Below the pieces are notes generated by a model that saw only the letters and a program-made list of their open reading frames with translations, was not told where the DNA came from and did not search any database. A stretch of DNA of 64,000 bases from NCBI GenBank assembly GCA_963819645.1, contig CAWFWZ010000006.1:62001-126000 (forward strand). Direction: 5' to 3'. A program made the translations under genes and the position numbers. The stretch comes from CAVVDY01 sp963819645 (GTDB taxonomy: Bacteria > Acidobacteriota > Terriglobia > Terriglobales > Acidobacteriaceae). How positions within the stretch are numbered: the first letter of the stretch is position 1; each line of letters begins with the position of its first letter. Positions 9,452-21,239 of this stretch are shown one piece after another.

Positions 9452-10669
9452 ATGACCGCAGTACCGGCGACACCCGCGCGACCCGCAACTTCTTCCCGCA
9501 TCCAGTCGGTCGACGCACTTCGCGGAGCCATCATGATGCTGATGGCGATCGATCACATCCGCGACTTTATCGCGCAGAGCGCCATGCAGTTCCAGCCCAC
9601 GGACCTGTCGCGGACCACGACTGCCATCTTCTTTACTCGCTGGATCACGCATTTCTGCGCCCCGGTATTTTTTCTCACCGCCGGCATCGGCGCATTCCTC
9701 TGGATGCAACGTGGCAAACACAGCAAGCCCGAACTGTCGCGCTTCCTCGTCACGCGTGGACTCTGGCTGATATTTCTGGAAATTACCCTCCTCAGGGTGA
9801 TCATGTTTTCGCAGGTCGAGTATCGCGGAAGCATCGTCCTGCTGTTCATTCTGTGGGCCATCGGAGCGTCGATGATCGCGCTTGCGGGACTGATTTACCT
9901 GCCGGTGCGAGTCCTCGCGGTGGTGAGCGTCGCAATTATTGCGCTTCACAACCTGCTCGCCGGCATCTCGGCGAAATCGTTCGGAAACGCCGCGTGGGTG
10001 TGGCACATCCTGTATCAGCCAGGATTTATCAAGGTCGGTGGGATCAACTTTCGAACCGCTTATGTGGTGCTGCCATGGATCGGCGTGATAGCTGCCGGCT
10101 ATTGTCTGGGCACTGCCTTCACCTGGGACGCCGCACGCCGACGTCGTTTTCTGCTGCGGCTGGGGGCGACGCTGACGCTTGCATTCGTAGTCGTTCGCGC
10201 CATCAACATTTATGGCGATCCAAATCCGTGGACACATCAATCCTCGGCGCTGTTCACGGTGCTTTCGTTTCTCAATACCACGAAGTATCCGCCGTCACTG
10301 GATTTTCTGCTGATGACGCTGGGGCCGGCCCTGATCGCGCTGGCACTGCTGGAAGGCCCGCGCTTCTCGCCAGACAATCCGCTGATCGTGTTTGGCCGCG
10401 TTCCTTTTTTCTATTACGTGCTGCACCTGGCGCTGGCGCACCTCATCGCCATCGGGATGAACTTCGTGCGCTACGGCCGCGCGCCGTTTCTGCTTATGGC
10501 TCCGCCGTCGATGGGCGGCGACGCAAAGCTGTTCCCGCCCAACTACGGATATCCGCTGTGGGCCGTGTATGCGGTCTGGATTGCGGTTCTGCTGCTGCTC
10601 TATCCCGTGTGCCGCTGGTTCGCCCGCCTGAAGCAGCGCCGACACGACTGGTGGCTGGGTTATCTGTAA
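9452..10669 (+). CDS. DUF1624/HGSNAT-like multipass membrane acyltransferase
   Basis: About 405 residues from the ATG at 9452; an alternative ATG at 9371 would add 27 residues. The opening RIQSVDALRGAIMMLMAIDHIRDF is the hallmark of heparan-alpha-glucosaminide acetyltransferase-like (DUF1624) proteins. A string of about ten hydrophobic segments follows, including LLFILWAIGASMIALAGLIYLP and FFYYVLHLALAHLIAIGM. The Asp-His of AIDHIRD is the likely catalytic or conserved site. These proteins sit in the cytoplasmic membrane and are thought to acylate surface sugars, but the substrate here is unknown. A terminator follows. Confidence 0.85.
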   Translation: MTAVPATPARPATSSRIQSVDALRGAIMMLMAIDHIRDFIAQSAMQFQPTDLSRTTTAIFFTRWITHFCAPVFFLTAGIGAFLWMQRGKHSKPELSRFLVTRGLWLIFLEITLLRVIMFSQVEYRGSIVLLFILWAIGASMIALAGLIYLPVRVLAVVSVAIIALHNLLAGISAKSFGNAAWVWHILYQPGFIKVGGINFRTAYVVLPWIGVIAAGYCLGTAFTWDAARRRRFLLRLGATLTLAFVVVRAINIYGDPNPWTHQSSALFTVLSFLNTTKYPPSLDFLLMTLGPALIALALLEGPRFSPDNPLIVFGRVPFFYYVLHLALAHLIAIGMNFVRYGRAPFLLMAPPSMGGDAKLFPPNYGYPLWAVYAVWIAVLLLLYPVCRWFARLKQRRHDWWLGYL

Positions 10670-10718
10670 GTGCGGGATGAGCGCCGATAAAAGGGATTAG
10701 TTGTGTAGCGGCGATGGG

Positions 10719-10756
10719 AAGCGCCTCCACATTGGCGGTGGAGGCGCTTTTTGTTT
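10719..10756 (+). terminator. Rho-independent terminator after the DUF1624 gene
   Basis: AAGCGCCTCCAC, a short loop, then GTGGAGGCGCTTTTTG forms a strong stem followed by a T-run, 50 bases after the stop and just before the convergent phosphodiesterase gene. Confidence 0.9.
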
Positions 10757-10770
10757 AGGCAACAAACTAA

Positions 10771-12501
10771 CTAGAACTGCACGGCGGGCAACACTGGCGT
10801 GCCTTCCAGTTGGACTGACTGCAACGACGTAGGATCGAGGCCCAACGCGTGCAGAATGGTCGGCGCGACCTGCATGGTGGTCACAGGAGCGTTGACGTAG
10901 TTCGGCTTGAAGCTGGGGTTCGAGAACAGCATCATGACATTGGTGTCATCATGCGCGAAGCCGCCATGCTCTTCCTGCTTCTTCGAGCTGGTGGTGTAGA
11001 TGACGCCAACATTGGGTTGAATGATGACGTCGGGAGTGCGTGGATCGCCGTTGGGCGGGAGTCCTGGCGCGTTGAACATCGTGGTCAGCGATGCTCCGTA
11101 GAACATCTGCCCCATGCCCACCTGGTTGCCGTTGGCCTCGAGCAATGAAACAGCCTGCTGCGTCTGCGACGGATTGATCAGCCACAGGAGCGAAATGTCG
11201 TCTTCGGTTGATCCAATGCCGCTGCCGTTATTCGGCGATTCAGAAAGCGGAATCAGCCCATTGTTGGCCAGCAGGGTTGCAGGAGAGAAGCCGTTGTTGT
11301 TCTTCCCCGGAATCGGGTCAAAGCGGTTGGGATCGATGGGCGACTGACCATGCTTGGCGGTGATGACGATCAGCGTGGAATCATACAGGCCCTTCGCCTT
11401 GAGCTCGTTCACCCAAAGACCGATGGAGGCGTCGACGAATTGGATCTCATTCACCAGGTGATCGCTGGGCGTGCCCTGCGCATCGAGATATCCGCCGCTG
11501 CCAAAGTTTTTCTCAATCAGCTTCTGGCCCACGCTGACCACCTGGAAGTTCATGCCGAAAATGTTCGGCACCGGGGCCGACTGGCTGCCGTTGTGCGTCT
11601 TGCCGTCGATCTGGTTGAGGATCGCGTTGACCTTCAGCGTGTCGTAGCACTGAATGTTCAGGAAGCTATCGGTGTAGGCGCCCAGCTGCGAGGGATCGGG
11701 AATGGGATCGCACTTCATGCCCAACGGAGTTGTGACAGGCAGCGCAATGACGGTGGAGTTGATCTCAGGGGAGTAATAATCGTCGACGGTCGTACCGTTA
11801 CTGCCATGACCGGCAACCGAAGAATAAGCCGGATGCTTATCAGCCCAGGCCGTGTAGCCGTTGGCGGCGTGGATGACGCCGAAAATCGTGTTGGTGCGAA
11901 CGAAATCCCACGGCATGACCGGTTGGCAGGTGACGGGATCGCGCTCGACGCGCTGCGGATCGATGGAGTTGATGCCGCCATCGCCGCTGGGAGCGCCGCC
12001 GTTCAACTGCGTCTGGTCGATGTCGATGCCTTCCTCATACTCGGTGGTGGTTCCCGAATAAGGGTACTTGGCGGTGGTCGGAAGCGGAGGACAAGGACCC
12101 GCAGCGACACCGTTTCCGGTCGTCTTCGCCGGAGGAGCGAGGTAGCGATCGAAAGCTACGTCATAGAACGCGCCTACGGTGCGCGGCGAACCTCCGCTAA
12201 CGATGGCCATCAAGCCGGGGAAAGAGTCTGAGGGTTTCGAAGTTGAGGCGTTGGAATACGTCGTGCCCATTGTGCCAAGGGTGGCCAGGTTCGGGCAGTA
12301 GGGCTGTCCGTTGTTCACACCCGGTAATCCTGTTGCGCAATTCTGATAGTCGAGGGCGTGCATGCCGTCGACGCTGATGAGCAGCACGTGCTGGAAAGGA
12401 CCGTCGAATTGTGGCTTCTTCTGGTTTGCAGCGTAGACGGGTGATGTAGCGCCCGCAACCAGAAGAACCTGCAGAGTTGTTGCCAATAATTTTTTGAGCA
12501 T
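10771..12501 (-). CDS. Secreted type I phosphodiesterase/nucleotide pyrophosphatase (alkaline phosphatase fold)
   Basis: The 576-residue protein has a signal peptide (cleavage near VYAANQ). The alkaline phosphatase superfamily core follows: LLISVDGMHALDY with the first metal Asp, then STSKPSDSFPG, where the phosphodiesterase nucleophile is expected. Further ligands lie in ITAKHGQSPID and EEHGGFAHDDTNVMML near residue 515. It is likely periplasmic or secreted and hydrolyses a phosphodiester or phosphomonoester that cannot be named from sequence. A textbook AGGAGGA ribosome site precedes the ATG. It lies near the arylsulfatase gene of the same superfamily, so the region may serve release of sulfate and phosphate from extracellular polymers. 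Confidence 0.88.
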   Translation of the reverse strand: MLKKLLATTLQVLLVAGATSPVYAANQKKPQFDGPFQHVLLISVDGMHALDYQNCATGLPGVNNGQPYCPNLATLGTMGTTYSNASTSKPSDSFPGLMAIVSGGSPRTVGAFYDVAFDRYLAPPAKTTGNGVAAGPCPPLPTTAKYPYSGTTTEYEEGIDIDQTQLNGGAPSGDGGINSIDPQRVERDPVTCQPVMPWDFVRTNTIFGVIHAANGYTAWADKHPAYSSVAGHGSNGTTVDDYYSPEINSTVIALPVTTPLGMKCDPIPDPSQLGAYTDSFLNIQCYDTLKVNAILNQIDGKTHNGSQSAPVPNIFGMNFQVVSVGQKLIEKNFGSGGYLDAQGTPSDHLVNEIQFVDASIGLWVNELKAKGLYDSTLIVITAKHGQSPIDPNRFDPIPGKNNNGFSPATLLANNGLIPLSESPNNGSGIGSTEDDISLLWLINPSQTQQAVSLLEANGNQVGMGQMFYGASLTTMFNAPGLPPNGDPRTPDVIIQPNVGVIYTTSSKKQEEHGGFAHDDTNVMMLFSNPSFKPNYVNAPVTTMQVAPTILHALGLDPTSLQSVQLEGTPVLPAVQF

Positions 12502-12673
12502 GAGGGATTCCTCCTAGGCTCACAGTGTTAGCAGAGGGGCGTTTCTAGTCCGTAAATGCGAGGTTGCGTGAAGATGAATACGGAGGCAGTAGTTACCAAC
12601 AACGCAGAATGCGGCGGCAGTGCTGCAGAAGGCGTCCCGGCTGATATCTCGAACGACTCAGGGATTGTCGAAC

Positions 12674-13045
12674 CTACGGCTGAAATGTTTTAAGCGCAGG
12701 ACGCCCCAGCAGAAGTGCCAGAATCACGTGGATTACAGCCGCCGGCCAGAGCAGTAGACCGGGGAAGCCTCCGCCAGCTCCCAGATAGCCGAGAAAGAGC
12801 CCTACCAGCAGGTTGTAGGTAAACAGCGCCCGAATGCTTTGGTCTGAGACTCCATTCCCTTTCGGCCAACATCCGATGCCGAGGGCAAGCAATCCAAAAC
12901 CAGCCACCCGGCCGACGGCGATAGCGCTGCCCGGAAGCTCGACACCTAAGAGCACACGGCCGACCAAGGATGGCACCGCGATCAAGGCAACTCCCGTCAG
13001 CGCCTCAATCGCGGAGGACAGCAATATCAGTATTCTTGTCGTCAT
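12674..13045 (-). CDS. Small four-helix membrane protein
   Basis: About 123 residues with four hydrophobic stretches: ILILLSSAIEALTGVALIAV, AVGRVAGFGLLALGIG, LFTYNLLVGLFLGYLG, and LLLWPAAVIHVILALLLG. The ATG at 13045 is preceded by a perfect GAGGAGGGGA ribosome site, which rules out the in-frame GTG a few codons earlier. I do not recognise a function. It is the same strand as the phosphodiesterase and sulfatase genes around it, but spacing is over 80 bases on each side. Confidence 0.75.
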   Translation of the reverse strand: MTTRILILLSSAIEALTGVALIAVPSLVGRVLLGVELPGSAIAVGRVAGFGLLALGIGCWPKGNGVSDQSIRALFTYNLLVGLFLGYLGAGGGFPGLLLWPAAVIHVILALLLGRPALKTFQP

Positions 13046-13127
13046 TCCCCTCCTCACGCGCGGCCTTTAGTCACATCTGATGGAAGGCGCTTGCAGCAAT
13101 GCATTGCAAGCGCCCGCCCTGCCATCC

Positions 13128-15832
<2,705 letters not shown>

Positions 15833-16288
15833 AAGATCTCCTCATGTGCATTCGTCTAGTTGGTCTCCACCCCGGAGAGTCGTGCTGGGGCAGTCCGAAG
15901 AAGACGTGGGGGCAAAAGTCCGCCTTATGAATCGAACAGGCACCAGTGAAGTTTTAAGAGTAGTTCGCCGAGTCTAGTGCTCGGGAGACGTTAATACAAC
16001 AAAATTCGTGGCTTCCCGACAACGGGTCGTCAGCCACGAGGAGGCGTGTAAACGGCCTTTCGTTGGGCTGTTCTCCTGCGTCGGTGCCTCAGTGTCCCGC
16101 CTCACATCGCCCTGTGATGGCCATCACTTCGGCTCCGGCATAGGCTGGGCCAGAATCGATGCATCGTTCGGTGGGTTTCTCTTCTAATTTTGGGTGAGGT
16201 TCCAACCGCAACGTAAGTTCACCGCGAGTGCGAGCGGGTATTTCATATCTCCTTCATTCCCGCTCGCCCGCACTAAGGAAGCTCAACG
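15833..16288. other. 456-base noncoding region between arylsulfatase and the kor operon
   Basis: Divergent upstream regions meet here. No supported gene is seen. It contains a Crp/Fnr-like palindrome (16113-16128) and, near 16040-16065, the hairpin-forming text GTGGCTTCCCG...GCCACGAGG. Just before korD an AAGGA ribosome site is present. Confidence 0.6.
16113..16128. promoter_or_regulatory. Crp/Fnr-type operator candidate upstream of korD
   Basis: The text TGTGATGGCCATCACT matches the Crp consensus TGTGA-N6-TCACA at 9 of 10 fixed positions and contains a perfect 14-base palindrome (GTGATGGCCATCAC). It lies about 160 bases before the korD start. Binding is inferred only. Confidence 0.45.
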
Positions 16289-16591
16289 ATGGCCAAGGGA
16301 TCGGTGCAAATCGTAGTCGAGCGATGTAAAGCTTGCGGATTCTGCGTAGAGTTCTGTCCCACCAAGGCCCTGGCACTTTCTTCTGCCTTCAATGCCAAGG
16401 GCTATCACCCTCCATACTTGATTCAACCGGAAAAGTGCAGTGGCTGCGATTTGTGCGGCATGTACTGTCCCGACTTCGCCATCTTCGGCTTCAAGAATCC
16501 GGCGCAGGCAAAAGCGGCAGCGGCAGCGGCGGCAGCAACGCCCGCTGCAACGGCACCGGCCACGGAAGAGGAGGCCACCGATGCATGCTGA
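16289..16591 (+). CDS. korD: 2-oxoacid:ferredoxin oxidoreductase, ferredoxin-type delta subunit
   Basis: The 100-residue protein has two [4Fe-4S] motifs, CKACGFCVEFCP (residues ~13-24) and CSGCDLCGMYCP (~51-62), followed by an Ala-rich tail. It passes electrons from the catalytic KorAB pair to ferredoxin. The stop overlaps the korA ATG by 11 bases. The order delta-alpha-beta-gamma fits the KorDABC type found in bacteria using 2-oxoglutarate:ferredoxin oxidoreductase in an anaerobic or oxygen-tolerant TCA cycle. Confidence 0.93.
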   Translation: MAKGSVQIVVERCKACGFCVEFCPTKALALSSAFNAKGYHPPYLIQPEKCSGCDLCGMYCPDFAIFGFKNPAQAKAAAAAAAATPAATAPATEEEATDAC

Positions 16592-17740
16592 TCCAGCCGG
16601 CGTTCTGACCGGCTCACATTTTCTCGATGGCGATCACGCCTGCTGCGAAGGCTGCCTGGCGGCAGGAGCGCGCTTCTCGTCGGGATATCCCATCACGCCT
16701 TCGACGGAAGTGGTCGAGCGCTTTGCATCGCGCGTTCCTACGGTCGGCGGAACCTTCATCCAGATGGAAGACGAACTCGCTGCCTCCATCACGCTGCAAG
16801 GCGCAGTCTGGGGCGGAGCGAAGGCCTTCACCGTCACTTCCGGCCCGGGCTTCTCGCTGATGATGGAACACATCGGCTACGCGGCCATGACCGAGACACC
16901 CTGCGTGTTTGTCGATGTGCAGCGCGGCGGCCCTTCCACCGGACTGCCCACGCTGCCCGCACAGGCCGACATGATGCAGGTGAAGTGGGGATCGCACGGC
17001 GATTACGAAATCATCGCGCTGTGTCCCAACTCGCCGCAGGAATGCTTCGACCTGACCATCACGGCCTTCAACTACTCCGAGCAATATCGCTGCCCGGTGT
17101 TCGTCATGATGGACGAAGTGGTCGGCCACATGACGGAGAAGGTGGTCATCCCCGAGGCCGACAAGATTGAAGTCACGCCTCGCCGGTACACCAAGCTCGC
17201 TCCAGAGGAGTTCCTGGCCTTTGAGCCGAAACAGGACCTGGTTCCCGACATGCCGCACGTCGGCCAGGGCTACAACGTCCACGTCACCGGCCTCACCCAC
17301 GACGAGCGCGGCTATCCCAACATGACGCCCGCCGTGCAGGACAGGCTGGTAAGGCGGCTGCAGAACAAGATCCTGCAAGAACATCGACAAGATCACGCTA
17401 TACGAAGAAGAAGCACATCGAAGGCGCCGAGGTCGTGGTGGTCTCCTACGGGATCACATCACGAGTGGCGCAGCGCGCTATCGAGATGGCGCGGGAGCAG
17501 GGCATCAAGGTCGGCAAGTTTCGGCTGATCACCGCATGGCCCTTCCCCGAGAAGCAGATTGCCGACATCGCGGCGAAGGTGAAGGCCATCGTCGTGCCCG
17601 AGATCAACCTGGGGCAGATGGTGCGCGAGGTGGAGCGGGCCGCGGCGGGAAAGTGCATGGTTCGTCATGTGTCCCACGCCGGCGGCAGCGTCCATAAGCC
17701 GGAAGACATTCTCAAGGCCATCCTGGAGGTGATGCGATGA
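16581..17740 (+). CDS. korA: 2-oxoacid:ferredoxin oxidoreductase alpha subunit (one frame shift)
   Basis: The ATG at 16581 follows a GAGG ribosome site inside the end of korD. Family blocks are GYPITPSTEVVERFA, FIQMEDELAASITLQGAVWG, TSGPGFSLMMEHIGYA, and DVQRGGPSTGLPTLPAQADM. After about residue 265 (NKIL) the reading frame shifts by one base near 17,375, and the C-terminal domain (VVVSYGITSRVAQRAIEMA...ILEVMR) continues in the next frame to 17740. Full length is about 386 residues, as expected. The stop overlaps korB by 4 bases. The enzyme decarboxylates a 2-oxoacid, probably 2-oxoglutarate, to its CoA ester while reducing ferredoxin. Confidence 0.9.
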
Positions 17741-18618
17741 GCGCGACCCTGAACCTAATCAATCCCAGCAATCCGGTCGAGCCGTTCCTGCGCACCGACC
17801 GCATGCCGCACATCTGGTGTCCGGGATGCGGCATCGGCACCACCGTCAACTGCTTCAGCCGCGCGCTGATCGACTCCAAGGTGGACCTGAAGAATGTGTC
17901 CATCGTCAGCGGCATCGGCTGCACCGGCCGCGTTGCCGGATACATGAAGCAGGATTCATTCCACACCACGCACGGCCGCGCGATTCCGTTCGCCACCGGC
18001 CTGAAGCTGGCGAATCCCAAGCTGAACGTGGTGGTCTACTCCGGCGACGGAGACCTGTTCGCCATCGGCGGCAATCACCTGATCCACGCCGCCCGGCGCA
18101 ACGTCGATCTCAAGGTCATCTGCGTCAACAACCTCATCTACGCCATGACCGGCGGCCAGACGGCGCCGACCACGCCGAACTCGGTGATCACGTCGACCAA
18201 TCCTTACGGCACCTACGATCCGGCGTTCAACCTGCCTTACCTGGTGGAAGCCGCCGGCGCGGTGTACGTCGCGCGCTGGACGACCTTCCACGTGCGGCAG
18301 CTGGCCAAGTCGATGCAGGAGATGTTCAGCAAGAAGGGCTTCTGCTTCATCGAAGTGCTCTCGCCCTGTCCCGACGCTCTATCAGCGCCGCAACAAGATG
18401 GGCGACGGACTGGACACCATGATGTATTACAAGGAATTCAGCAAGATCAAGAACGGCTGCCCGACCAGCGAGCTGGGCTTGACCAAGGCGGCGAGATCAT
18501 CGTCGGCAAGTTCGTGGACCGCGAACGCCACGACTATCGCGACCTGATGCACGACAAGATGGTCGAGACGCTGGGCGACCGCTATGTCGAGAGGGAGGCA
18601 TGCGAATGCGAAATCTAA
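17737..18618 (+). CDS. korB: 2-oxoacid:ferredoxin oxidoreductase beta subunit (two compensating frame shifts)
   Basis: This is the thiamine-diphosphate-binding chain, about 293 residues. Seen are HIWCPGCGIGTTVN, GIGCTGRVAGYM, the ThDP motif YSGDGDLFAIGGNHLIHAARRN, and NNLIYAMTGGQTAPTTP. Between ~18,372 and ~18,480 the family sequence (LYQRRNKMGDGLDTMMYYKE) lies in another frame, so two single-base shifts cancel out, and the C-terminus GGEIIVGKFVDRERHDY is back in frame. The gene overlaps korA by 4 bases and korC by 19 bases. The middle part of the predicted protein between the shifts should not be trusted as printed. Confidence 0.9.
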   Translation: MSATLNLINPSNPVEPFLRTDRMPHIWCPGCGIGTTVNCFSRALIDSKVDLKNVSIVSGIGCTGRVAGYMKQDSFHTTHGRAIPFATGLKLANPKLNVVVYSGDGDLFAIGGNHLIHAARRNVDLKVICVNNLIYAMTGGQTAPTTPNSVITSTNPYGTYDPAFNLPYLVEAAGAVYVARWTTFHVRQLAKSMQEMFSKKGFCFIEVLSPCPDALSAPQQDGRRTGHHDVLQGIQQDQERLPDQRAGLDQGGEIIVGKFVDRERHDYRDLMHDKMVETLGDRYVEREACECEI

Positions 18619-19204
18619 CGGAAATCCGCATCGCCGGATTTGGCGGACAAGGCGTCATCCTGTCGGCCATCGTAATCGGCAAGGCCGGTTGCATCTACGA
18701 GAGCGGCTACTCCACCATGACTCAGGCCTTTGGTCCGGAGGCGCGCGGCGGAGCCTGCAGCGCGCAGGTCATCCTTTCGACAAGCCGATTCTGTATCCCT
18801 ACGTCACGCGGCCCGACATTCTGGTCGTCATGTCGCAGGAGGCGTATTCGCTGTTCACGCCGCAGCTCAAGGAGAACGGACTGCTCATCATCGAGCAGGA
18901 CATGGTCCGGGTCGATGCTCTGCCTCCGGGAGTGCGCGTCTATAGTGTGCCCGCGACGCGGCTGGCCGAAGAGCTGGGCAAGCGCATGGTGCTGAACATC
19001 GTGATGGTCGGCTTCTTCGGAGCGGTCAGTGGATTGCTCAAGCCCGAGGCGCTACGCGATGCCATCGCCGACTCAGTGCCGAAGGCCTTCGTTGATCTGA
19101 ACTTGAAAGCCTTCGACAAAGGCTACGAGTATGGTCTGAAGGCGCTCAACGGACCGGTTGAAACCGAAGAGCAGCCTATCGAGGTCGGCACGCTGGAGAG
19201 CTAG
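18600..19204 (+). CDS. korC: 2-oxoacid:ferredoxin oxidoreductase gamma subunit (one frame shift)
   Basis: The ATG at 18600 follows GAGGGAGG within the end of korB. The start RIAGFGGQGVILSAIVIGKA is the family's glycine-rich opening, followed by MTQAFGPEARGGACSAQVILS. Near 18,780 one base is lost or gained, and the chain continues in the next frame as DKPILYPYVTRPDILVVMSQEA and ends at 19204. Together they give ~200 residues, the usual length. It completes the korDABC operon. A repeat-rich gap follows. Confidence 0.9.
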
Positions 19205-19241
19205 TGCTGCTACGAACCTTGATTGCAGCCTAACGCGTCTT

Positions 19242-19345
19242 GGGTGGAAGCACCAACGCTTTAGCGTCAGGGTTTTTGGGTGGAAGCACCACGCTTTAGC
19301 GTCAGGGTTTTTGGTGGAAGCACCACGCTTTAGCGTGGTGGAAGC
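19242..19345. repeat. Three direct copies of a palindromic repeat (GGTGGAAGCACCACGCTTTAGCG)
   Basis: The unit TGGAAGCACCACGCTTTAGC is repeated three times at intervals of about 40 bases, joined by GTCAGGGTTTTTGG. Each unit can fold because CCACGCTttAGCGTGG is self-complementary, which is clearest in the third copy. Two copies in opposite orientation lie at 19507-19567, so the ~160-base gap between them is flanked by inverted repeats. Confidence 0.8.
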
Positions 19346-19506
19346 CCGCGCAGAGAACTGGCTTTAGCCTCGGAAGCTGGCCGCCAACAACTCGGACCCG
19401 CTGCGCTGATTGAAGCTGCAGGTGCGTATCTATTCGGCTTGGCAAGTCGACACGGGAAATCGACCAACGCCGCCGTGGCTAAAGCCAGCGTCGATATTTC
19501 GCCAGT

Positions 19507-19567
19507 TCACCACGCTGAAGCGTGGTGCTTCCACCAAAAGCCCTGATGCTGAAGCGTGGTGCTTCCG
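19507..19567. repeat. Two inverted copies of the palindromic repeat before lnt
   Basis: ACCACGCTGAAGCGTGGTGC, then TTCCACCAAAAG, then a second GCTGAAGCGTGGTGCTTCC are the reverse complement of the array at 19242-19345, with the loop changed from TTTA to TGAA. The start of the lnt frame is just downstream. Confidence 0.8.
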
Positions 19568-19602
19568 TCAGACGACCGCGCTTGAGGTTTGCTAAACTCC
19601 TT

Positions 19603-21237
19603 GTGAGACGAATCCGACTGAATGCCTGGATTTTCGCCTGCACATCGGGAGTTCTTCAGGTCCTCTGCTTTCCCAAACCAGCTCTCTATTTCCTGAGCTG
19701 GTTCTCGCTGGCTCCTCTCATGTACGCCATCCTGAAGTGCCGTGAGCAGGATGTCAGCACGGTGCTTGCGGAAGGCGGGCTGTTCCTCGCGCCCGCCGAT
19801 GCGTGGCAGGGCTTCCTGCTCGGATACGCCAGCGGCATCATCTGGTACCTGGGTAGCTGCTACTGGGTGTACAACACCATGCACTAGTATGGCGAGCTGG
19901 GCGTGGTCACGTCCGCTCTGCTGCTCGTGGCGTACGCGCTGTACCTTGGCCTGTATCACGGCTTGTTTGGATTGCTGCTGGCGCTGACGGCCGCACGCCG
20001 CAACGGATACAGCCTGCGCGCGCTGGTGTTCGCACCATTCATCTGGGTGGCGGTTGAGCTGGCGCGAACTTATATCACCGGTTTCCCGTGGGACCTGCTG
20101 GGCTACACCCAGATCGATAACATTCCGCTGACGCGTATCGCTACGTTCACCGGCGTGTACGGACTCTCGTTCGAGATTGCGCTGGTGAACACGGCGGTCA
20201 CTGCGGCGTTCCTGGTTCCGCGACGCAAGCGACCGCTGCTGTTCGCGGTGAGCGCAGCTGGCCATGATCCTGCTTCATGCCGGCAAACTCTATTCGCCGC
20301 CCGCTGCTGCCGACCACGCAAGGCGTGACGCTGGTGCAGTCGAACGTTCCCATTCTCGACGATCCTTGGAGTCTCGATTACGAGCTGAGCACGCTTCGTG
20401 AGCTTAGCGCCCTGAGCGTGCGTCCCAAAGCCGAGGCCGAGCGGCACAGCCGGGGCTGATCGTCTGGCCGGAATCGCCGGCGCCGTTCTTCGCCACCGAC
20501 CTGCACGTGCGCACCACAATCGCCGACATCGCTCGCAGCACGGACTCGTCCATCATCGCGGGCACCATCGGAATTCGCGGGTTCGGCGATCCTTCGCGGT
20601 AAGCGCGGAGCTCTACAACTCGGCATCGGTGATCGCTCCGAACGGCGCATGGATTGCGAGTACGACAAGATTCACCTTGTGCCCTTCGGCGAATATGTGC
20701 CCTTCGCCGATCTGCTGGTGTTCGCCAAGAAGCTGACCCGCGAGGTGGGAACCTTTTCGCGCGGCACGAGCCGCGAGCCGCTTCAGGTGGACGGCTCGCG
20801 TGTCGGAATTTTCATCTGCTACGAGTCGATCTTTCCCTAACGAGGTTCGCCAATTCGCGCGCAATGGGGCTGAAGTTCTTCGTCAACATCTCGAACGACG
20901 GCTGGTACGGCGATACCAGCGCTCCGCTGCAGCACCTGAACATGGCGCGTATGCGCGCCATCGAGAACAATCGCTGGCTGCTGCGCGACACCAACACCGG
21001 CGTGACGGCTGTTATCGATCCCTATGGCCGAGAGTCGCTGAAGCACCGCGCTGGCAGCGGACCGCCTTGCAAGGCGCGTACGACCTCGAACAGGAGACCA
21101 CGTTCTACACCCGCCACGGCGATTGGTTCCCGATTGTGTGTGCGATAATCGCGTTGTGGGCTTGCTTTTGCGCTATTATCGCAGCCACTGGCTGCTGCAG
21201 ACGCCGCAAGGCCCCCACGATTCACGGAGTTGCTTAA
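19603..21237 (+). CDS. lnt: Apolipoprotein N-acyltransferase (multiple frame shifts and a stop)
   Basis: The N-terminal membrane half begins at a GTG (VRRIRLNAWIF), with hydrophobic segments such as FAPFIWVAVELA and the motif GFPWDLLGYTQ. An in-frame TAG at 19885, in the place of a codon between TMH and YGELG, breaks it. From ~20,250 onward the frame changes repeatedly (near 20,250, 20,305, 20,453, 20,600, 20,645, 20,838, 20,870 and 21,040). The nitrilase-like catalytic half is still readable: WPESPAPF (Glu), YDKIHLVPFGEYVPF (Lys), CYESIFP (Cys), and NISNDGWYGDTSAP. It adds the third acyl chain to lipoproteins at the membrane. The gene ends 2 bases before prfB. All three catalytic residues survive, so I favour sequence errors over true decay. 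Confidence 0.8.
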
Positions 21238-21239
21238 CC

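Noticed and set aside
11350..12231. A 293-codon open frame on the plus strand
   Set aside because: It is antisense to the phosphodiesterase gene, which has full family motifs and a strong ribosome site.
18372..18480. korB frame change as a programmed frameshift
   Set aside because: The two shifts cancel each other within ~110 bases, with no slippery heptamer or stimulator visible, as expected for a pair of read errors.
19885..19887. TAG in lnt read as a recoded amino acid
   Set aside because: No pyrrolysine or other recoding signal is seen, and many one-base shifts follow in the same gene. A sequence error or true mutation is simpler.
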